DNA from: DASPTT01 sp035623275 | GTDB lineage: Bacteria; Actinomycetota; Acidimicrobiia; Acidimicrobiales; UBA8190 | Direction of reading: 5' to 3' | DNA: 27,059 bases | Assembly (NCBI GenBank): GCA_035623275.1 | Contig: DASPTT010000103.1 | Span: 1 to 27,059, forward strand | Part shown: piece by piece, positions 22,326-27,059 of the stretch | Numbering within the stretch: position 1 is the first letter of the stretch | Layout of the letters: each line of letters starts with the position of its first letter | Notes under the pieces: model-generated | Told to the model about the DNA's origin: nothing | What the model saw: only the letters and a program-made list of their open reading frames with translations | Database searches by the model: none | Translations under genes and position numbers: made by a program

Positions 22326-23375
22326 ATGCGCATCGGGATCCTCAACGGCGGTGGAGACTGCCCGGGGCTCAACGCCGTCACGCGCGCCGTGGTGCTCACC
22401 AGCCGGCTGCGCCACGGCGACGACGTCATCGGGTACCTCGACGGGTGGAAGGGTGTGCTCGAGGGGGCGCACGTGCCCCTCGGCGTGGAACGGTGCCGCG
22501 ACATCCTGACCATCGGCGGCACCATCCTCGGCACGTCGCGCACGAACCCCTACAAGCTCGAGGGCGGCCCCGAGCGTGCTCTCACCAACCTGCGGGCCAA
22601 CGGGGTGGACGCCCTCGTCGCGGTGGGCGGCGAGGACACCCTCGGGGTGGCCAGCAAGCTGTCCAAGGCCGGGGCCGACATCGTGGGCGTGCCCAAGACC
22701 ATCGACAACGACCTGGCCGCCACCGAGGTGACCTTCGGCTTCGACACCGCCGTGCAGATCGCCACCGAGGCGATCGACCGACTCCACACCACGGCCGAGT
22801 CGCACCACCGGGTCATCGTGTGCGAGGTCATGGGGCGCCACGCCGGGTGGATCGCCACCCACGCCGGCATCGCCGGTGGGGCGGCGGAGATCCTCGTCCC
22901 CGAGGTGCCCTTCGCGCTCGACGAGGTCTGCGAGCGCCTCCGGCGCCGCCACGAGCGCGGGCAGTTCTCCTCGATCGTGGTGGTCTCCGAGGGTGCCGTC
23001 CCGGCGCCGGGCCCCGACGCCGATGCCTGGGCCAAGGCCACGGCCGGTGCCGCCACCGACGCCTTCGGGCACGTGCGCCTGGGGGGCATCGGGGCGTGGT
23101 TGGCCGACGAGATCGAGCGGCGCACGGGCTTCGAGTCGCGTCCGACGATCCTGGGCCACATCCAGCGCGGCGGGACCCCCACCGCCTACGACCGGGTGCT
23201 CGCCACCCGATTCGGGGTGGCCGCGGTGGAGGCGGTCCACGACGGTGCCTTCGGGACGATGGTCGCCCTGCGTGCCGGGAAGATCGTGCGCGTGCCGATC
23301 GAGGAGGCCGTGTCGCAGTCCAAGACCGTCGACCTGGACCTGCTCGAAGGGGTCGCCGGCGTGTTCAGCGGCTGA
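22326..23375 (+). CDS. pfp: Phosphofructokinase, PPi-type residues
   Basis: This enzyme phosphorylates fructose-6-phosphate to the 1,6-bisphosphate. The 349-residue product has NGGGDCPGLNAV (7-18), the phosphoryl-donor loop GGEDTLGVA (101-109), VPKTIDNDL (122-130), EVMGRHAGWIA and ILGHIQRGGTPTAYDR. Asp104 and Lys124 are the residues of pyrophosphate-dependent enzymes, while ATP-dependent ones normally have Gly at both points, so PPi is the predicted donor and the reaction would be reversible. This is inferred from the motif; some group III actinobacterial members should be checked. The ATG lies 6 nt behind TAGGAT. The gene is convergent with galT with only 5 nt between the stops. Confidence 0.9.
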   Translation: MRIGILNGGGDCPGLNAVTRAVVLTSRLRHGDDVIGYLDGWKGVLEGAHVPLGVERCRDILTIGGTILGTSRTNPYKLEGGPERALTNLRANGVDALVAVGGEDTLGVASKLSKAGADIVGVPKTIDNDLAATEVTFGFDTAVQIATEAIDRLHTTAESHHRVIVCEVMGRHAGWIATHAGIAGGAAEILVPEVPFALDEVCERLRRRHERGQFSSIVVVSEGAVPAPGPDADAWAKATAGAATDAFGHVRLGGIGAWLADEIERRTGFESRPTILGHIQRGGTPTAYDRVLATRFGVAAVEAVHDGAFGTMVALRAGKIVRVPIEEAVSQSKTVDLDLLEGVAGVFSG

Positions 23376-23380
23376 GGCCC

Positions 23381-24367
23381 TCAGACGGGCACCGAGATCA
23401 ACAGCTCCTCCGCGGCCTGCTCGGGGGCCACGATGTTGATCAGCACGCCCGTGCCCATCTCGAAGCCGGCCTGCGTCGTCAGCTTGGGCCAGATGTGCAC
23501 GTGCCAGTGGTAGGGCTCCGACGCCCGGTAGGGCGCAGAGTGGAACACCACGTTGTAGGCGACGTCGCCGAGGCGGTCGCGCAGGAGCCCGAGCACGTTG
23601 CGCAGGGCGCGGCCCACCGCCACCAGGTCCGCCGGCGTCGCCCGGTGCAGGTGCGGGCCGTGGGCTCGGGGGATGACGAGCATCTCGAAGGGCGTGCCGC
23701 TCCAGAACGGGCAGATCACCTGGACTCGGTCGTCGGCGTAGACCACGCGGTGCTTGGCGTCCTCCTCGGCGTCGATCGTCGTGCACAGGAGGCAGCGCCC
23801 GGCGAAGCGGGCGAACCCGGCCTGCTCCTCGGCCAGCTCGCGGGGGACGAAGGAGATGCCGAGCAGCTGCCCGTGGGGGTGCTCGATGGACGCGCCCGCC
23901 TCGCGGCCCGAGTTGACGATGGCCTGGCTGTAGCGCAGGCCCGGGACCGCCGAGTGCTCCTCGACGCGATCCCGGATGGCCGCCATGACCAGGCCCGCCT
24001 GGTCGTCGGAGAGGCGGTCCCACCCGTCTTGGTGCGAGGGTGAGAGCACGAGCACCTCGTGGATGCCCCCGGCGGTGGCCTGGGTGAACACGGGGCCCCG
24101 GTGCTCCACCACGAAGGGGTCGTCGCCCTCGAACGCAGGGTAGAGGTTGGGGACGACGCGCACCGCCCAGGTGCCGCTCGCCCCGTAGGTCTCGAGCGCC
24201 GGGGGCAGGGCTTCCTCGTTCCCGGGGCAGAAGGGACACGGCTTGGAGGTGTCGGCCTGGACCGGGGCCTTCGTCTCGGAAAAGCCGAATGCCGCCGGGC
24301 GCACGGCCCGTTCGACACTGACCACCACCCACCGCCCGGTGAGGGGGTCCAACCGGAGCTGGTTCAT
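23381..24367 (-). CDS. galT: Galactose-1-phosphate uridylyltransferase
   Basis: GalT swaps UMP between UDP-glucose and galactose-1-phosphate (Leloir pathway). The 328-residue product has the zinc-site pair CPFC (44-47), the nucleophile motif SIEHPHGQLLGI with His165 as the uridylylated residue, and HWHVHIWPKL near the end. A second CLLC pair in GRCLLCTT may also bind metal. E. coli GalT is 348 residues. ATG 24367 has GGAG 6 nt upstream on its strand. The divergent gap of 227 nt to the next gene holds an operator-like palindrome. No galK or galE is in the window, so a wider role in nucleotide-sugar metabolism cannot be excluded. Confidence 0.93.
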   Translation of the reverse strand: MNQLRLDPLTGRWVVVSVERAVRPAAFGFSETKAPVQADTSKPCPFCPGNEEALPPALETYGASGTWAVRVVPNLYPAFEGDDPFVVEHRGPVFTQATAGGIHEVLVLSPSHQDGWDRLSDDQAGLVMAAIRDRVEEHSAVPGLRYSQAIVNSGREAGASIEHPHGQLLGISFVPRELAEEQAGFARFAGRCLLCTTIDAEEDAKHRVVYADDRVQVICPFWSGTPFEMLVIPRAHGPHLHRATPADLVAVGRALRNVLGLLRDRLGDVAYNVVFHSAPYRASEPYHWHVHIWPKLTTQAGFEMGTGVLINIVAPEQAAEELLISVPV

Positions 24368-24393
24368 GATCGGCTCCCGAACGCTCTTCTACC

Positions 24394-24406
24394 CGCCACG
24401 GTATCG
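24394..24406 (+). repeat. 13-bp direct repeat, copy 1
   Basis: CGCCACGGTATCG occurs here and again at 24481-24493, 87 nt apart, flanking a perfect palindrome in the galT/membrane-gene divergent gap. On the minus strand this copy contains TACCGT, which could be a -10 box for galT. Confidence 0.55.
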
Positions 24407-24426
24407 GGCGCCTCCGGCGCCCATTT

Positions 24427-24444
24427 GGTTACCGGTCGGTAACC
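24427..24444. promoter_or_regulatory. Perfect palindrome, TetR-type operator candidate
   Basis: GGTTACC-GGTC-GGTAACC is a perfect 7-bp inverted repeat with a 4-nt centre, in the gap between galT (minus) and the membrane protein gene (plus). The length, symmetry and AT-containing ends are those of sites bound by TetR-family repressors. No regulator gene is adjacent. Confidence 0.5.
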
Positions 24445-24480
24445 TAGTCGACACCGGCGGACGTTTCGCACCGCCGTCGG

Positions 24481-24493
24481 CGCCACGGTATCG
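24481..24493 (+). repeat. 13-bp direct repeat, copy 2
   Basis: Second copy of CGCCACGGTATCG, identical to that at 24394-24406. It lies 37 nt past the palindrome on the side of the plus-strand gene. Confidence 0.55.
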
Positions 24494-24582
24494 CCGCCCG
24501 ACCCATCGTCCGTGTCGGGCGCGCCCGGCGCGCTCGCCGTCGACCACCGGACGGCGGTTGGCGGGCCGGTGCACGCGGCGAC

Positions 24583-24588
24583 GACCAT
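24583..24588 (+). promoter_or_regulatory. Putative -10 box of the four-helix membrane protein gene
   Basis: GACCAT is followed by 6 nt and the GTG at 24595. The hexamer keeps A at position 2 and T at position 6. Confidence 0.35.
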
Positions 24589-24594
24589 GGAGCG

Positions 24595-25110
24595 GTGCCG
24601 GTCGCCTCCTCCGCCGCGTCGGCCGTCCACCAGGTGCCCACCGGCGCGCTGTACACGCTGCTCCTGCTGGCGCACGTCGTGTGCGCGGTGGTCGGCTACG
24701 GCGCCGTCGTCGTCACCGGGTACTACGCGGGCGCGGCGGCCAGAGGGCCCTCGGGCCCGCGCGCCGATGCCGTGTACCGCTACTTCCGACCGGGCGTGAA
24801 CTGGCCGGCGCGCGCGCTCTACGGCGTGCCCGTCTTCGGCTTCGCCCTCCTCGCTGCGAGCCGCGGCGCCTTCGGCTCGAGCGACGCCTTCGTCGTCGCC
24901 GGCCTGCTGCTGTGGGGCGTGTCCCTGATCGTCGCCGAGGCGTTGGTATGGCCCGCCGAGCGCCGGATCCAGGACGCGCTGTCCCGGGAGCGGCCCGGGG
25001 GGGAGCTGGACGGCGGCCTCGCCCGCGACTGCCGCACGGTGGTCACCGGCTCCGTCGTGCTCGCCGTGGCCTTCGTGGTGGCCAGCGTGCTGATGGTGGG
25101 CAAGCCCTAG
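24595..25110 (+). CDS. Four-helix integral membrane protein, DUF2269-like
   Basis: A 171-residue protein with four predicted membrane helices (about 19-41, 74-89, 98-119 and 148-168), a His in the first helix (LLLLAHVVCAVVGYG) and a Tyr/Arg-rich loop (VYRYFRPGVNWPARALYGVP) between helices 1 and 2. The pattern resembles the DUF2269 family of uncharacterised membrane proteins; I am not certain of the family. No function is known. The start GTG 24595 is uncertain: a hexamer GACCAT lies 6 nt upstream, and a GTG at 24634 in frame would give a shorter protein that begins just before helix 1. Confidence 0.78.
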   Translation: MPVASSAASAVHQVPTGALYTLLLLAHVVCAVVGYGAVVVTGYYAGAAARGPSGPRADAVYRYFRPGVNWPARALYGVPVFGFALLAASRGAFGSSDAFVVAGLLLWGVSLIVAEALVWPAERRIQDALSRERPGGELDGGLARDCRTVVTGSVVLAVAFVVASVLMVGKP

Positions 25111-25157
25111 GCGCCGGGCCGGTCCGGGGGCGGCCGGGCGGCGAGGTTGTCGACGCG

Positions 25158-25163
25158 TAGCCT
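25158..25163 (+). promoter_or_regulatory. Putative -10 box of the cysteine desulfurase gene
   Basis: TAGCCT is followed by 6 nt and the GTG at 25170. No ribosome site is seen. Confidence 0.48.
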
Positions 25164-25169
25164 GGTGCG

Positions 25170-26324
25170 GTGGACGCGTACCTCGACCACGCGGCGACCA
25201 CGCCGCTGCGCCCCGAGGCCCTGGCCGCCATGCTCCCCTGGCTCGGGGAGCGCTTCGGAAACCCCTCCGGCGCCCACCGTGTCGCGCGCGAGGCGCGCCG
25301 GGCGGTCGACGAGGCGCGCGAGGCGATCGCTGCCGTGCTCGGGGCCCGTCCGGGGGAGGTCGTCTTCACGGCCAACGGCACGGAGGCGGCGAACCTCGCC
25401 GTGCTCGGCGTGGCGCGCCGGCGTCCCGGTGCGGTGGTGTGCAGCGCCGTCGAGCACCACGCGGTCCTGCGCTCGTGCGCCGCGGTCGGGGGCACGACCG
25501 TCGCCGTCGGGGGCGACGGGGTGCTGGACCTCGACGAGCTCGTCTTGCAGCTGCACCCCGGCGTGTCCCTGGTCGCGGTGATGGCGGCGAACAACGAGAC
25601 CGGCGCGTTCCAGCCCCTGGAGGAGGTCGAGGCGCTCGTGCGGACGCGGGCGCCTAATGCGGCCGTCTTCTCCGACGCAGTCGCGGCCGTGCCCGCCGCG
25701 GACCCCGCCCGCCTCATGGCCGGGGTGGACCTCCTGTCCCTGTCGGCGCACAAGTTCGGCGGGCCCAAGGGGGCCGGCGTGCTGGTCGTCCGATCGGGCA
25801 CCGCGTTGGCCCCGCTCCTCCACGGCGGGAGCCAGGAGCGGGACCGGCGGCCAGGGACCCATGACGTGGCCGGCATCGTGGGGATGGCCGCCGCCCTCGT
25901 CGCCGCAGCCGCCCGCCGCGTCGAGGAGTGCGAGCGGGTGGGGGCGCTGCGCGACCGGCTGGCCGACGGGCTGCTCGCCGCGGTCCCCGACACGACGGAG
26001 CACGGCCCTTCCCGGCGCCCGGGCCGGGCGGGGGACCCCGACGCCGGGTCGCGTCGGCTGCCGGGCATCGTCAACCTGGGGTTCGCCGGTGTCGACGACG
26101 AGGAGCTCCTGGTGCTCCTCGACGACGAGGGCGTGCAGGCCTCGGCCGGTGCGGCCTGCGCCAGCGGCGCGGCCGAGCCCAGCCACGTGCTGCGCGCCAT
26201 GGGCCTGTCCCCTGCGCAGGCACGAAGTGCGGTGCGCTTCTCGCTCGGGCACGCCACCACGGAGGCGGAGGTCGGGCACGCCCTGGCCGTCGTGCCCAAG
26301 GCGGTGGAGCGGCTCCGCGCCTAG
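25170..26324 (+). CDS. Cysteine desulfurase, NifS/IscS type
   Basis: This PLP enzyme takes sulfur from L-cysteine as an enzyme persulfide, for Fe-S clusters or tRNA thiolation. The 384-residue product begins YLDHAATTPLRPEAL (4-18), has TANGTEAANL (67-76), VEHHAVL with the PLP-stacking His96, NNETG (141-145), the PLP lysine in LSAHKFGGPKG (Lys195) and the active Cys330 in ASAGAACASGAAEPSHVL. Where IscS has DATQ (Gln183), this protein has DAVA, so the Gln that contacts PLP is replaced by Ala172. An Arg/Pro/Gly-rich insert lies at about 276-296. The GTG start lies 6 nt behind TAGCCT. No iscU, mnmA or other partner is seen next to it. Confidence 0.93.
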   Translation: MDAYLDHAATTPLRPEALAAMLPWLGERFGNPSGAHRVAREARRAVDEAREAIAAVLGARPGEVVFTANGTEAANLAVLGVARRRPGAVVCSAVEHHAVLRSCAAVGGTTVAVGGDGVLDLDELVLQLHPGVSLVAVMAANNETGAFQPLEEVEALVRTRAPNAAVFSDAVAAVPAADPARLMAGVDLLSLSAHKFGGPKGAGVLVVRSGTALAPLLHGGSQERDRRPGTHDVAGIVGMAAALVAAAARRVEECERVGALRDRLADGLLAAVPDTTEHGPSRRPGRAGDPDAGSRRLPGIVNLGFAGVDDEELLVLLDDEGVQASAGAACASGAAEPSHVLRAMGLSPAQARSAVRFSLGHATTEAEVGHALAVVPKAVERLRA

Positions 26325-26340
26325 GACCGGCGCCGGGGCG

Positions 26341-27059
26341 TCAGTCGTCGTGCCCGTGCGAGTGCCCGTGCGGTTGACCGCCCCAACCGCCCCAGCCGCC
26401 GTGTGCGACGTGGGCGTCGGGAGCGGACGAGTGCACGTAGGCGACCGGGCCGGGCATGCCCTGCCCCGCGCCCTCGAGCGCCGTGGCCGGAGCGGGAGCG
26501 ACCGCCAGGCCCGGCGCGGTGCCGGGCGCCGGTGTGGTCGGCTGGCCGGCGACGGCGTCAGGGCCTGGACCGGAGCCGCCACGCCCGGCGGAGTCGGCGG
26601 CCTCGTCGGTGGTGTGGCCGCCGTGGAAGTCGTGGTGGACGGACGCCACTGCCGCGGTCAGCCCGGTCTCCCCCGGGGGGCCGAGCCCGCCCCCAGGGGT
26701 GAGCGTCGCCGTGAGGGCGCCGACCGTGCCCGGGACGAGGGTCGTCACCGAGCCGATGGCGCTGCTGGCGCGGAGCCCCGCGCTCGGAGAGCCGCCCGCC
26801 GGGGCTGCCGGGGCTGCCGGGGCTGCCGGGGCTGCCGGGGCTGCCGGGGCCGGGCCGGCCGGGGCCGGGCCGGCCGGGCCCGGAGGCGTCGGGGCGGCCG
26901 CGCCGTTCGTCGAGTCGTGCCCGGTGCCGTGCGACCCGGCGCTCGCGCCGGTGCCGGCGCCCGTGGAGGAAGCGCCTTGGCCTTCGCCGCCGAGGGGAGG
27001 GGCTGCCCCGATTCGGACCGAGGGTGCCACCGTGTCGACCACCGAGGCCACCCCGTAGG
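26341..27059 (-). CDS. Low-complexity Pro/Ala/Gly-rich protein with His-rich C-terminus (partial, N-terminus missing)
   Basis: The minus-strand frame is open to the right edge, so at least the N-terminus is missing; a GTG at 27051 could be internal. The visible 239 codons are mostly Ala, Pro, Gly, Thr and Ser, with a PAAPAAPAAPAAPA run at the tandem repeat (26801-26845). The end, GGWGGWGGQPHGHSHGHDD, is rich in His and could bind Ni, Zn or Cu. Apart from that no domain is recognised. An exported or surface protein with a flexible stalk is one possibility. It is convergent with the cysteine desulfurase gene with 16 nt between. Confidence 0.65.
   Translation of the reverse strand, partial: YGVASVVDTVAPSVRIGAAPPLGGEGQGASSTGAGTGASAGSHGTGHDSTNGAAAPTPPGPAGPAPAGPAPAAPAAPAAPAAPAAPAGGSPSAGLRASSAIGSVTTLVPGTVGALTATLTPGGGLGPPGETGLTAAVASVHHDFHGGHTTDEAADSAGRGGSGPGPDAVAGQPTTPAPGTAPGLAVAPAPATALEGAGQGMPGPVAYVHSSAPDAHVAHGGWGGWGGQPHGHSHGHDD
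26801..26875. repeat. Tandem repeats: 9-bp x5 followed by 15-bp x2
   Basis: GGGGCTGCC is repeated five times exactly (26801-26845), then GGGGCCGGGCCGGCC twice (26846-26875). In the minus-strand gene the first set encodes Pro-Ala-Ala triplets and the second a Pro/Ala/Gly-rich run. Such exact repeats in very GC-rich DNA are prone to length change by slippage. Confidence 0.8.

Noticed and set aside
26801..26875. Possible CRISPR-like repeats
   Set aside because: Repeats are 9 and 15 bp, contiguous without spacers, and encode a Pro/Ala-rich run.

Overview
This is a very GC-rich (roughly 70% or more by eye), densely packed bacterial segment that reads as a chromosomal housekeeping region of an actinobacterium (Actinomycetota). 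The signs are the order wecA/rfe - atpI - atp operon - (gap) - murA, which resembles the mycobacterial order; a long delta subunit of ATP synthase; a MurA with Asp at the usual Cys; a class II (GlpX) fructose bisphosphatase; a TreS-Mak pair; and start codons placed directly behind -10 boxes, as in leaderless actinobacterial transcripts. Acidimicrobiia is my best guess at class level, but that is inference only. I see no rRNA, tRNA, CRISPR array, insertion sequence or phage gene.

Layout. 1-1401 (minus): a thiolase-like protein that runs off the left edge. 1477-4308 (plus): a short leader ORF, glyA and a WecA/TagO-type sugar-phosphate transferase. 4420-12697 (plus): a possible leader ORF, then atpZ-atpI-atpB-atpE-atpF-atpH-atpA-atpG-atpD-atpC and a small helical protein coupled to atpC by an ATGA overlap. 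12700-15520: an accessory pocket between atpC and murA, with a two-helix membrane protein with an unknown cytosolic domain, a VOC-fold protein, a small pilin-like membrane protein and a nucleotidyltransferase. 15547-16542 (minus): glpX. 16613-19052 (plus): leader ORF, murA, meaB. 19112-22248 (plus): treS and a maltokinase-fold protein coupled by a GTGA overlap. 22326-24367: a phosphofructokinase and galT, convergent. 24595-26324 (plus): a four-helix membrane protein and a cysteine desulfurase. 26341-27059 (minus): the end of a low-complexity, His-tailed protein.

How the genes work together. The centre is a complete F1Fo ATP synthase operon with its two assembly/ion-related accessory genes. 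Around it are cell-wall entry steps (WecA-type transferase, MurA) and one-carbon metabolism (GlyA). The right half is sugar metabolism: GlpX and a pyrophosphate-type phosphofructokinase act on the same fructose-6-phosphate / fructose-1,6-bisphosphate step, TreS interconverts maltose and trehalose, and GalT handles galactose-1-phosphate.

Main points of interest. (1) The TreS partner has the maltokinase fold, but the positions expected to bind ATP and Mg are substituted (Lys to Thr, Glu to Ala, Gln to Val, Asp to Glu), so it looks like a pseudokinase locked to TreS by translation coupling. (2) At least nine starts lie 6-8 nt behind a nAnnnT hexamer, which suggests leaderless transcription; three of these open very short ORFs in front of glyA, the atp operon and murA, two of which end across the start codon of the main gene. 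(3) MurA carries Asp in place of the fosfomycin-target Cys. (4) The ATP synthase delta subunit contains two copies of its N-terminal domain. (5) An orphan helical protein is coupled to atpC.
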